From Gonatopus flavifemur (lineage: Eukaryota > Arthropoda > Insecta > Hymenoptera > Dryinidae), in contig JAFFJZ010000144.1 in assembly GCA_018340375.1 (NCBI GenBank), positions 16,881-80,880 on the forward strand: a stretch of 64,000 nt of DNA, given 5' to 3'. Positions 1 to 10,526 of the stretch are shown here, piece after piece. The translations under genes and the position numbers were made by a program. The notes under the pieces were generated by a model. The model searched no databases. It had not been told where the DNA came from and was given only the letters and a program-made list of their open reading frames with translations. How positions within the stretch are numbered: position 1 is the first letter of the stretch; each line of letters starts with the position of its first letter.

Positions 1-511
1 AATATGACTTTCAGTGATCAATCGGTTTGTATGAGAGATATCTGATTGGGAGTTTGACAATTTCTCCATCTCATGAGGCGAATGATTTTTATCGGAAATT
101 TCCATGACCTAAAGCTATTGAAACCGATCGTAAATGTTACGTAATGGGAAATTTAATCGGTTTCTATGAAGAATGTCCAATTCGATTAGAGTTCGTACAG
201 ATTTGATCGGTCTGTAGGTTTTAATCGGATTATTCCACTATCCGAATTCATGGGGAATAATAGGACCATTTACGGATCTGAAAATTGAATAGGATTGAAT
301 GAGAAACATCCAATTCGAATTCAGAATTCCTTTCAGCGGATTAAATCATCGGTTTTTATCAGAATTTTCGGTGATTTCGGTCTATCGAAACCAATGGGAA
401 AATTGTAAAAAATTCAAGACTTACTGGGTTTCTATCCAGAATATCCAATTCGATTTGAGTTTGTTTATTTTATTGGTCAATAGGTTTCAATTGGATTATT
501 CGATCATCCCA

Positions 512-772
512 CACTGAAAAAAAAGGTGGGTACAGACAACGGTGATATAGTTGATTCAACAGTAGAATACGATTGGATATATCCAACTGAATCTGAATGT
601 TGCCTCAACTACATACACTGTTGACTCAACTACATGCAGTTGAATCAACCATCATGGTGTCAAGTCAACGATTATACTGTCAATCTGACCGTATATTCGT
701 TGACTTGACTATGATATTCAGTTACCCTAACAACAAAATATAATTGATTTTCGATGGATTTTTTTAATAGTG
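512..772. mobile_element. CACTGAAAA MITE nested in element A
   Basis: It begins CACTGAAAAAAAA. The right end here is TTTTTAATAGTG, and copy 2 (37500-37760) has the cleaner TTTTTCAGTG. Both copies are flanked by CA on each side. It is about 260 bp and noncoding, with many TTGACTCAACT-like words inside. Because both element A copies carry it at the same place, it was inserted before element A multiplied. Confidence 0.6.
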
Positions 773-1429
773 CAATTTATGGGAAATGGAAGGAATATTT
801 ACGGGATTGGATATTCAATAGCAATGAATGAGAAATGTCCAATTCAATTTTAGACTTTATTCCACCGCATTAGCCCTGGTTAAAAAATCCGATAAGATCC
901 GATAGAAACCGATTCAGAATGAATCGGACTGCATAGGATCAATCGGAACAGTTCAATCACCGATTCAAAATCAATAAGAGGTTATCGGAATCTTTTTTCT
1001 GTAGGCTTCAATCAGGGATTCACCAATTAAAAAATCTGCATTTTATGGGAATTAATCAGACTTCACATAATCTATTGGTCTGTATGAGAGATACCTGATT
1101 GGATGATTGAAATTTTCTCCATTCCATCAGGCAAACGGTTTCTATCGGAAGTTTCCACAATTTCAATCTATTGGAACTAATGGGAAAATTTGTGAAATTG
1201 GATGATGAATGGGTTTTAATTGGATTATTCCAACATTCAAATTTATTGGAAATAATGGGCAAGTTTACAGATTCTAAAGTCCTATAGGTATGTACCGGCA
1301 ATAACCGATTCAGTTTTGAAATTTCTTTCATTCCATCAGATCATTGGTTTTTATCAGAATCCCTGGTGACCTCGATGTATTGGAACTAATGGGAAAGTTG
1401 CTGGAATAGGAAACTATAATCATAGAATA

Positions 1430-2870
1430 CCAAGAGAATTCAATTGGAAAATATTTCATTGGTATCAATCGGAATTTTTATCAGTGATGGAATATCCATT
1501 GGATCCCATTGAAAAATATGTTACTGGTACCAATTATAATTGTAATGATTAATAAAATGCTGATTAAATCGAATCAAAAAATATTGTGCCCGTGCGAATT
1601 GGAATTTTTATTATTGATAAAATACCTATCGGATGCCATTGAAAAATATTTGACTGGTATCAATTAGAATCTTCATGATTAATAACATACCGATTGAATC
1701 CAATTGGAAAATATTGTATTGGCATCAATCGGAATTTGCATTGGTCATAAAATACCAAGTGAATACAATTACACAATATTTCATTGATATCAATCGGAAT
1801 AATTATTATTGATGGAATATCAATCGGATCCCATTGAAAAATATTTGACTGGTATCGATTAAAATTTTCATGATTAACGAAATACCGATTCAATCCAATT
1901 GAAAAATATTTTATTGGTATCCATCGGAATTTTTTATCAACCATAAAATACCCATTGAATTCTATTGAAAAATATTTCACTGATATCAATTAGAATTTCA
2001 ATGATCAATCAAATACCTATTTAATTAAATAAGAAACATTTTATTAACATCAATTGGAATTTTTATTATTGATAAAATACCAATTGGATCCCATTGAAAA
2101 ACGTTTTACTGGCATCAATTAGAATTTTCATGATTGATAAAACTCCGAATGAACCAAATTGAAAAATATTGTATTGGTATCAACCGGAATTTTTACTATT
2201 GATAAAATGTCAATTGGATCCTATTGAAAAATATTTGACTGGTATCAAATAAAATTTTCATGATTAATAAAATACCGATTCAATCCAATTAAACAATATT
2301 TTATTGGTATTAATCGGAATTTTTTATCAACCATAAAATACCCATTGAATCCAATTAGAAAATATTTTCTCGGTATCATTTGAAATTTTTGTGATTAATG
2401 AAATACCCATTGAATTCCATTGAAAAATATTTCGCTGATATCAATTAAAATTCCAATAATCAATAAAATCTCAATTTAATCAAATGAAAAATATTTTCTT
2501 GGTATCAATAGGAATTCTTATCATTGATAAAATACCTATTGGATGCCATTGAAGAATATTTGACTGGTATCAGTTAGAATCTTCACAATTAATAACATAC
2601 CGATTCAATCCAATTGAAAAATATTGTATTGGCGTCAATCGGAATTTTCATTGATCATAAAATACCAAGTGAATCCAATTACACAATATTTCATCGATAT
2701 CAATCGGAATTCTTATTATTGATAAAATACCTATTGGATCCCATTGGAAAATATTTGACTCGTATGAATTAGAATTTTCATAATTGATAAAATACCGATT
2801 GAATCCAATTGGAAAATATTTTCTTGGTCTCCATTGGGATTTTTATTATCAATGAACTCCCATGCTCTCA
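1430..2870. repeat. ~65-bp degenerate minisatellite inside element A
   Basis: About twenty head-to-tail units share a pattern of GGTATCAATCGGAATTTT, then TTGATAAAATACC, then GATTGAATCCAATTG, then AAAAATATTTTATT. Period is roughly 65-67 bp and the units have diverged. The same array is present at 38450-39560, and shorter runs occur at 26100-26560 and 28040-28200. Open frames here are a by-product of the period and are not proposed as genes. Confidence 0.85.
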
Positions 2871-2937
2871 TTAAGAACGATACAATCCCTCATATGTCCA
2901 ATGGACTATTACCAATTGAATCTTATTACTATAGGCC

Positions 2938-3068
2938 ACCCATCCCTGACATAAGACAGTCATTTAGTTCACATTGATAGGAAGCGAACCACGGCATCGA
3001 GCGAGCGGGGGATCCAGATCGATCTTCTAGGTTAAGCAACGACAACTGCGGTACAAGGTGGATGGGTG
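2938..3068 (+). ncRNA. 5S rRNA-like fragment (SINE remnant?)
   Basis: About 123 bp here is absent from element A copy 2 (near 39650-39665), so it is an insertion. It contains GTTAAGCAACG followed about 25 bp later by GGATGGGTGA. These match the conserved 3' half of arthropod 5S rRNA, including the internal promoter box C. The rest does not resemble 5S, and GC content is higher than in the surroundings. CACCCATCC at the left edge and GGATGGGTG at the right edge form an inverted pair. Best read as a 5S-derived SINE fragment or pseudogene, not a working 5S gene. Confidence 0.5.
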
Positions 3069-3441
3069 ATCACCATGTTAATAACACATAAATGATCGTT
3101 TGAATTTATTTCAGCAATAACTTGTCATACGTAATGATTGAATAAATGATGTATGTGTTTGTTTAATTGATATAAAATGCGCGTATATAATGTATATAAA
3201 CCGTTCGTTGGTTGGGTTAACAACCAATAAAATCCAATAAGACAATCCCGATGCAGGAATCAATTCATTCCGGTAAATTGTTTTTATCGGATTTAATCGG
3301 ATTTTTTCACCAGGGAAAATGCCGATTAAATCCAGGTAAAAATTATTTTATTGGTATCAATGGGAAATTTCCGATGCAGAAACTCAATCCATTCCGATGA
3401 AATGTTTTTTTATCGGGTCCAATCGGATTGTTTAACCAGGG

Positions 3442-4093
3442 ATTTTACCATTCAAATGCAGATGGAGTCTCATTCATCGAATCATTGAATGCCTCATTGA
3501 ACTCATTCAAATCGCAGCAAAAAGTTCGTGGGATCTTGTTTGTGAATCCCGATCCGAATCATGAAAAAACCTGTAGGATCCGATTGAGAGGCCCTTTGTT
3601 GCCCTGTGAATCCGCTCATCGATTCCAATTCAATTTGGTCTAAATTAACCGGCCACTCGCTCATTGGAACTCCTTAATGAATCGGCAAGATACCTAACGA
3701 ATTCTATTGAGATGACGATATTAATATCACCGACCATGAATCCCAAACCCATGTGCCAACGCGGATTCATTCTCATTAAGTTCATTCGTTATCACCCAGA
3801 TTCAGTACATGATACCCAACTGTCAAAATGCTGATACAATCTCATTGAATAAGATTCTCAAATGCCTGAATCGATTGTGATTCAGTGTAATCGAAGCTTA
3901 TCGTTCTCATACACATTGGAGCCTATTCAATCCATCAGTCATACTCGCTTCTTTTCCTATTCATGAATAAGACAGCCCATGGCAGTGATCCGATTGGATG
4001 CAATCAGCATTTCGACTGCACAATGTTCTGATTCATTCCGATTAGTCGATTGATCAATAGTATTTGGTCGGAATCAATCGTTTTCTTTAACCG
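3442..4093. repeat. Repeat block ending TTTAACCGGGG
   Basis: Noncoding sequence with repeated TTCATTC/GATTCA-type words between the end of element A and the SINE. It ends TTCTTTAACCGGGG, one base off the CCAGGG terminus of element A, so it is probably the 3' part of a related element whose start is lost. The 71-codon frame at 3428-3643 spans the element A boundary and is not considered a gene. Confidence 0.45.
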
Positions 4094-4100
4094 GGGTTGG

Positions 4101-4395
4101 CCAAAAATGTCTTTAAAAATAAAGAACTGAATTTTAAGCAAAAAACATGTTTCGGAGGAGAACACTTGCAGATTGACGACCACGTTGTTTACTACGTTCT
4201 CATGTCATGGAGAGAAAATTGGAACCCTCGAAGAGAATCGAAGCCCCTAAACCAATCCCTACCTGATGTTGCGCGATCTACTATCCTAACGCCCTAACGA
4301 CCTAAGCTAAACCGGTAACTACGTGATTTATTAGAAAAGATCAATGTAAATGACGTGGATATCTGATTCAATCCATCGGTCGAGTATAATAATCT
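4101..4395 (-). mobile_element. tRNA-like SINE, copy 1
   Basis: On the minus strand this matches 35637-35925 almost throughout. It has an A-box-like TTAGCTTAGGTCG (about 4300-4312) and a B-box-like CTTCGATTCTC (about 4231-4242), the layout of a pol III internal promoter. The spacing between boxes is longer than in a normal tRNA and no cloverleaf forms. The distal part continues to the conserved TTTTTGGCCAA end. The 66-codon frame on the plus strand is a chance frame. Confidence 0.6.
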
Positions 4396-4404
4396 ATTAA
4401 CCTA

Positions 4405-5200
4405 CACTGTAAAAAAAAATTCTGGTATTTTTACAACGCTCAACGTAGGTAATCAAGTTACCTACTGTGACTGTAGGTATATTACACAAAATAGTGATTA
4501 TTCCATTTCCTTGTTCATAAAGCAAACTTATATTGTATCATTACTCATGTATACGAAATCACAACCTTCAAAAGTGAAATTACATTATCTTTTAATTTTC
4601 CAATTTTTGGGTAGATTTCCAAATGAGAGTAACATTCCGTTGAAAATGTAAATATTCCATTAGGATGACTGATTTTGATAACACTTGAGTTTATTACATC
4701 ACAAAGCACATTTCATAAAAACCGACTTAAAATTATAATCTTTGAAAGTAGAATCTCAATATTCTGTGATTTTGTGAAGTCAGGTTAGGTTTACCATTCA
4801 TATTGGATTCATGATGAAAAATGCATGAATAATACTCGGATAAGGAAACTTACTGAACGCGGGATTTTTGAAATTCTTCACAATATATATATACAGCTGG
4901 TACCCTGGCAAACATTATATCCGAATTTTGCATATTTCTACAAAATTTCTTGTAATACTCATAATTTAAAATTCTTGAGGAAAATTCAAATTCAAAGAAA
5001 AAATATGAGATTGTGCTCATATTTTCTCTCTGGATTGGGATTTTCTGAGAGATTATAAACAATTCTTATAAGTTATGTGTTACCAAAAATTGGGCAAAAA
5101 TATGTAGAATTCTGACATCATTTCGACCAGGATAATTATTTGTTTTCTTTATTTTTAATTTTTAATAAAACGAACTCACTGAATAAAACATGCACAAATC
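4405..5200. other. AT-rich intergenic sequence with a TA-flanked CACTGTAAAA end
   Basis: TA followed by CACTGTAAAAAAAAA at 4403 looks like the left end of a Tc1/mariner-type MITE. It shares an ACGTAGGTAA word with the segment that ends TTTTTACAGTG-TA at 15900. Its own right end was not found. The rest is AT-rich with no supported gene. Confidence 0.35.
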
Positions 5201-5219
5201 TTCTAAGGTTTTACCTGAA

Positions 5220-7040
5220 ATTTTCATAATCATTAATATTCTTTTATAGGTAATGTTGATTACTTCAAAGTGAGAAATATTCACTCTCAATTTTATTAGT
5301 TATTACAATCGTACATCCTTTAAAAGTAAAGTGAAAGTTAACAAAGTAAAACATCCTTGGGTCTTGTTGCATTATGAGGATTGATAGTATTCTGTATATT
5401 ATTATATATTTCTATCAAAATTCAACTATATTATATTTAATCGGAAGATTAGATATCCTAATCTTTCGAAAAAATAATTTTGGTTTTTCACACTTACTGA
5501 TTTGCTACATTGTACTGTCATTGTGAAAAGCTATTGTTAATCATTTGTCACTCTGAATTTTGAATATAAACGAACTCATTGAACGAATCACGTACAAATC
5601 TTCTGTATTCTTATCTGAAATTTTCATAATCGTTAACATTTTTCATAGACGATGTTAATTAAATTAAAGTAAGAAATATTCACTCTCGACTTTGTTAGTT
5701 ATCACACACATCTTTTATAAATCAAGTGAAAATTAACACCTTTCGGTCTCTTTCAATTATGGAACCTGATAACATGCTTTATATTATTATCATATAATAT
5801 ATATATTTTTGTCAAAATTCACTCATATTATATTTAGTTGAGAGTTATATTTCCTAATCTCCTGAATAAAGACACTTGGTTTCCGACAGCTACTCATTTG
5901 CTGCATCGTAAAATATCACTTTCAAAAATATTGATAATCAATAATACTTATTATAAATAACGTGAATTATATAAAAGTGAGAAATATTTCCTCTCGACTT
6001 AGTTATCACAAACATCCTTTATAAAGTAGAAATTCATAAAGTACAATATCCTTTGGTTTCGTTCAATTATCAAAATTGATTGTTATCCTTTATAGTATTC
6101 GTATGTGTTATATGTTTTTGTCAGAATGTAATTATATGATATCTAGTCGAGAGTTGTATTTCCTAATCTCCTAAACAAAGACAGAATTTGGTTTGTGACA
6201 GCTCCTCATTTGCTGCATCGTAAAATATCACTTTTAAAAATATTGATAATCAATAATACTTATTATAAATAATGTGAATTATATAAAAGTGAGAAATATT
6301 TTCTCTCAACTTAGTTATCACAAACATCCTTTATAAATAAAGTAAAAATTAACATCTTCTGGTCTCTTTTAATCACAAAACTTGATAGCATTCTTTATAT
6401 TGCTATCATGTAATACATATTTTTGTCAATATGTACACGTATTATATTCAGTCGAGAGTTACATTTCCTAATCTCCTAAATAAAGGAAAAATTTGGTTTG
6501 TGACAGCTCCTCATTTGCTGCATCGTAAAATATTACTTTCAAAAATATTGATAATCAATAATACTTATTATAAATAACGTTCATCACACAAGAGTGAGAA
6601 GTATTCTTTCTCGACTTACCCTGCTTTAAAAATCCGATTTATACCTATTACTCGTCAATCAGTTTGAATCAGATTTTTGTCCGAGGATGTTCATATTTGA
6701 TCATATTCAAATCTAATCGGTTTGAATAGGACCAAATTGGAAATGATCACCAAATGAGATAACATCAGAAAATTAGGATTGATACGATCCGCATTTTCTG
6801 ATTATATCCCATTGAGTAAAAATTTCTATTTCGGCCCTATTCAAACCGATTATGTTTGAATGAGATCGAATAGGAAAATTCTCAGACCAAAATCTGATTC
6901 AATCTGATTGACGAGTATAGTCAGTTTAAATCGGGTTAAATCGGATTTTTAAAGCAGAGTAGTTATCACAAACATCCTTTATAGAGTAAAATTTCATAAA
7001 GTACAATATCCTTTGGTTTTGTTCAATCATGAAAATTGAT
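5220..7040. repeat. Tandem array, ~300-390 bp unit, about five copies
   Basis: Successive units repeat the order TTTGCTGCATCGTAAAATA, CAAAAATATTGATAATCA, TTATAAATAA, AGTGAGAAATATT, ACTTAGTTATCACAAACAT. Unit starts near 5500, 5899, 6210 and 6511 give spacings of about 400, 311 and 301 bp. The last unit is split by the 341-bp element at 6619-6959. No coding potential was seen. Confidence 0.8.
6619..6959. mobile_element. CCCTGC...GCAGAG element with TA duplication
   Basis: It is inserted in a tandem unit. Other units read GACTTAGTTATC, while here GACTTA is followed by CCCTGCTTTAAAAATCCG, and TTTTTAAAGCAGAG is followed by TAGTTATC. The duplicated target is therefore TA (6617-6618 and 6960-6961) and the element is 341 bp. 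The terminal inverted repeat is about 16 bp, with a weaker internal inverted repeat around GATTGACGAGTA. No open frame. Confidence 0.8.
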
Positions 7041-7041
7041 T

Positions 7042-7690
7042 GTTATTGATATAATATTTAACAAAAATATTAGAATAAATTGGCCATCCAAGATACATAA
7101 ATGAATATGTAAAGTATTTTGTCCTGTAATAAATTTATATCATGCATTAATCCGATAAATCAATTTTCTTCCGTTTCAAATGATTGTCGCTGTAATATTT
7201 AATGCTTTGATGTTGAATTCCCCGTTATAAAGACAGAAACTTTGTAAGATGCTCATTGTAGCAAACGCAAGGTTGGTGCATACAAAATACTAAGCTACGT
7301 ACGCTACGAATACACAAGTTCTTCAATATTCGAAATCTGAATCTCATCATGGTAACATGTATGCCATATTTGAGATATATGATAATTTATCTTTTTTATA
7401 ATTATTCAACAATGGATGCCTTGCAAGAAGAGTCAAATGAGAATGGTTGAGTGAGGAAAATGCAGATTCAAACAGCGAAATTATAAATCATTTTGTAAAG
7501 TTTTTAATTATAATGAATTGCTTTCAATGAACCCTTTGCTCACTTCATCATTTTCAATCGGTTTGTGAACAAGGTATATCAGGTTCGTTCGTTCTTTCTA
7601 CGTGCCTCAAGTTGCTCCAAATTGTATCACACCAATTAATTTGTTTTTATGGCTGGAAGTAGCGAATCTGAAATACTTGATATGAATTAG
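7042..7690. other. Sequence without recognisable features
   Basis: AT-rich and noncoding as far as can be seen: no long open frame, no repeat shared with the rest of the window that I could detect, and no RNA gene. Confidence 0.4.
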
Positions 7691-7698
7691 GGTAACTC

Positions 7699-7922
7699 CA
7701 CTTACAGAAAGGATTTCTTGAAATAAGAAAATTTTCTTGCCGCTGGGACAAAACTCATTTTCTCTAGAACCTAGAAAATTTTACATAAATCAAGAAAAGT
7801 TCGTTTTCATTTCAAAAGAAATTTTTTTAATCCAAGTAAAATTTTCTAGGCTCAAGAAAAAATGAGTTTTGTCTCAGCGGCAAGAAAAATTTTCCTGTTT
7901 CAAGCAATCCTTTCTGTGAGTG
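7699..7922. mobile_element. CACTNACAGAAAGG foldback MITE, copy 1
   Basis: A nearly complete palindrome: CACTTACAGAAAGGAT and the CTTGCCGCTGGGACAAAAC arm at the left answer the GTTTTGTCTCAGCGGCAAG arm and CTTTCTGTGAGTG at the right. Two more copies lie in the arms of the giant hAT-like element (42767-42975 and 61078-61286). The transcript would fold into a long hairpin. No target duplication longer than two bases was seen. Confidence 0.75.
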
Positions 7923-8123
7923 TTGAGACGCGCTAAGCGAACCCACCTGCTAATTCCATCATTGTTTCAATAAAATTACCTTCAATATAAATGTGACGTT
8001 GAATCGTATTCGATACGTAAGAAAGCAATGTGTTCGAGAATGTTTGAAGGACATTTGTGAACAATGATTGAACTTTTATGGAATGACTTGGTACATTTCG
8101 CACTGTTGAGATGAAACAAAGTT

Positions 8124-8231
8124 CCCATACAGCACACCGGTTCAGAAAGAGTTCATCAAGAGTTCAAACGTGGTACGAAGAATTCATTATGAATTTTTGA
8201 GAATTCTTTTTGAACTTCTGTGCTGTATGGG
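8124..8231. mobile_element. 108-bp CCCATACAGCACA foldback MITE with TT flanks
   Basis: It starts CCCATACAGCACA and ends TGTGCTGTATGGG. TT lies on both sides (8122-8123, 8232-8233). The interior is rich in GAGTTC/GAATTC words. A half-copy end, GTGCTGTATGGG, occurs near 17490. Confidence 0.7.
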
Positions 8232-8692
8232 TTTGCTTCGTATCAGATGGAATTGAGAGCACTCAATCATAAGAGAAAAAGCGGATAAAACTTGTTGTCA
8301 ACTTTTTTTATAAATTACGCGATAAACTTACATCAAAAAAAGGTTATAATTAAGTGCATATCTCTAAATATGAATTGTACTGTATGAATTTGGATTCCTC
8401 ATAGGATTTAGAAACAAAATTATGAAACATTTTTGATAGTTGGAGATTGTTACTTTTAAATTGCTCTTATACTCACCAGGAAATCAGTAAAAGACTGAAA
8501 CTAATACTTAGAGTATGATCCTGGTCGTCGATATCATTATTATACACTGAGAATTTCCGTTGCAATGCCATAATTTATAAAAAAAAGTTGGCTCGCTTTT
8601 TCTTGTGCTTGATTCCCTTGATATCAAGTAAGACATGTACAAAGTATTCGTTGCAAAGATCTTTACATATGTGCTTTTGAAAACATTATCTA

Positions 8693-10255
8693 TTACTCAC
8701 GTATACATATCAAATTCGGGTATCCAGCTGGTGCTATTATATCATTTCCGTTTACCGAGGGCTATAAACATAAATGGCACATTAAAATCTCGTAGAATTT
8801 TGAAAAATAAATTAATACTTACGGGATATATTTTTATCAAAAGATCAGATTGTTCTTTAAAATGCCTCTGAATAATATTAAGAGCTTGCAACTCCTTTTC
8901 AACTCCATCCATTGGACCCATGGGAGCACATAACTTAGTCATCTCTCCAAATTTTAAGATTATCGGAGTTTTACTTTCCAATTTCGGTCCCAAATCTGAG
9001 ATGTTGCGCGTAGTCAATTTGTTGAAATGCCATAGCAAACAAAGTTTGCTTAGTAAACATGGCCACGTTGTCAAAATATCGGACACTTTCGGGATGTCTT
9101 GAAGATTATTTAAATATAGTCTTTGTGCTGGGAAAGTCACTTCCAATGCCTGATGAACTTCTCTTGAAGTATTTTCATTTAAAACTTCCCGGAAATTTAT
9201 TGTATTTAAATATTGGGTACATTGAATGATATTTTGTTGCGGTGCGCCATTTGCATCAGGTTGCCAATTGGGACAACTTGCTCGAAGTGTTTTTGATAAT
9301 TTTCGATATTTCAAAGGTATATTTAAATGATGCGAAAGCGACTTTCGATTGTGAGAACGATGGAGGTAATTATTCCTCTCTTGCAATTTTTTTGCAATGG
9401 TATGATAACCACAGTCTAATCTGCTACCATCTTCATTTCGATCTTCAAATGTGTTTGGATAAGCCTCTATTAATTGCTTACCAACAGTTCTGAAAGCTTT
9501 TAGCGGTATATGTACGTCATGAAACCGCATATCTTCAATTATTGTATGGACAATCGAATTGATGATCGATCCATCTCTTGAATTGTTTTCCAATTCTCTA
9601 AGGATTGTTCCATTGAACAATTCTCGTGGAACTTTATATTCTTCCCACGATTTGAAATTATCGACTTTTTTTTCAAAATTTTCGAGATTGAATTTTCATC
9701 TTGTTGTCCCGTTTCACTTCCAATTTCGCTTCCATTTGTAACTCTGTTTTCATTGTTCCGCCCTTCATTTTCGCTTTCATCCAATGTTGGACATGCTTGA
9801 TCTGCGGATTCTTCAAAAGATGAAGTTGAAGGTTGAGGTTGATTAACGGTAGCTGCCGGCAAAACGTTTGCGTTTTGGATTGATGTTCCTGGTAAAATAT
9901 TTTGATTTTGAAATGATGTTTCTGACATGCGGTTTGTATGTTGATCTGCCGTTTGTGACAGAATATCAAAAGGTTGAACAGAGTTGTCCGACAAGACTTC
10001 AACATTCTGCCATGTTTTAATGTCAAACCATGCTTCATTTTCTTGGAGGATCATAAACACATCTTTAATATAGTGTAGTAATGCGTCGTCATTATTTATT
10101 GCCGTCCCATCTTCTTCCAAAACTAATTTGATACCGTTGATATTCCATTCTTTATTGGTCTCGTCTATAACATTCTGAATTAGGTTTGATGTTTCTTTTA
10201 CGACGATTGCTGCTTTCTTCTCTCTATTGCAGGACCAAATTTTAAAAATGTTCAT
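8693..10255 (-). pseudogene. CIDE-N domain protein of a two-ORF transposon (frameshifted)
   Basis: The first open frame runs 10255-9539 (238 aa). Residues about 3-70 match the CIDE-N domain, the protein-interaction fold of the DFF40/DFF45 and CIDE proteins: FKIWSCNREKKAAIV, then LVLEEDGTAINNDDALL, then MILQENEAW. A Ser/Asn/Gln-rich linker follows. The coding sense then continues in another frame from about 9670 to 8742. The switch lies at a run of eight T (A on the coding strand) near 9665-9672, which suggests a one-base indel or slippage. The second part holds EDMRFHDVHIPLKAF and QLIEAYPNTFED. At its 3' end a donor CCC|GTAAGT (8823/8822) and an acceptor TATAG|CCC (8762/8761) would remove 61 nt, keep phase, and extend into GNDIIAPAGYPNLICIRE before a stop near 8693. 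ATG at 10255 follows a candidate acceptor. The function of CIDE-N in this mobile context is unknown. Confidence 0.7.
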
Positions 10256-10526
10256 CTGTGGAAATACGAGACATGTATGAAAAGAATAACAGCAATAAAA
10301 ATTTTTAATATGAATAATTCTATCTCGTTAAGAAAAACTTGAATATTTCATAATATTCTTCCTAGTAAAAGGGAAATGTGTGTTTTTATTTCACAATATG
10401 CATGTTTCAGATGACTATAACATTACATATTATCATGTATTCACTTTTATAGTCTATATTGGCATTTGTATTTATACCAATCATGCATTGGAATGTGAAT
10501 TTACCTTATATATCTATGATACTCAC
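10256..10526 (-). other. Candidate 271-nt intron between the two transposon ORFs
   Basis: On the minus strand GTGAGT follows the TAA stop of the 912-aa frame directly (donor at 10526). A TTTCCACAG acceptor ends at 10256, directly before the ATG of the CIDE-N frame. Splicing would give TTA-TAA-ATG-AAC, so the two proteins would be in the same frame with one stop codon between them. The sites are seen in the sequence; splicing itself is inferred. Confidence 0.5.

Larger units (their letters stand above)
1..3441. repeat. CCCTGG-family element A, copy 1 (5' end outside window)
   Basis: This block is a direct-repeat copy of 36989-40165, and base 1 aligns with about 36989. It ends TTTAACCAGGG at 3441, matching the TTTGACCAGGG end of copy 2. 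It is noncoding: short GATTNAATC-type words and CGGTTT/AATCGG motifs recur throughout, and the middle is a minisatellite. A second CCCTGGTTAAA start lies inside at 874 and another CCAGGG end at 3310-3315, so the block is either compound or has multiplied ends. The open frames in it are short, differ between copies and show no known domain. It differs from copy 2 by an insertion at about 2946-3068. Confidence 0.8.

Noticed and set aside
1660..1989. 109-codon minus-strand frame in the minisatellite
   Set aside because: The translation is itself periodic with the ~65-bp unit and is not kept in copy 2.
1..4093. CRISPR-like array from the regular ~65-bp units
   Set aside because: Units are contiguous and degenerate with no alternating constant repeats and unique spacers, and the window is eukaryotic.
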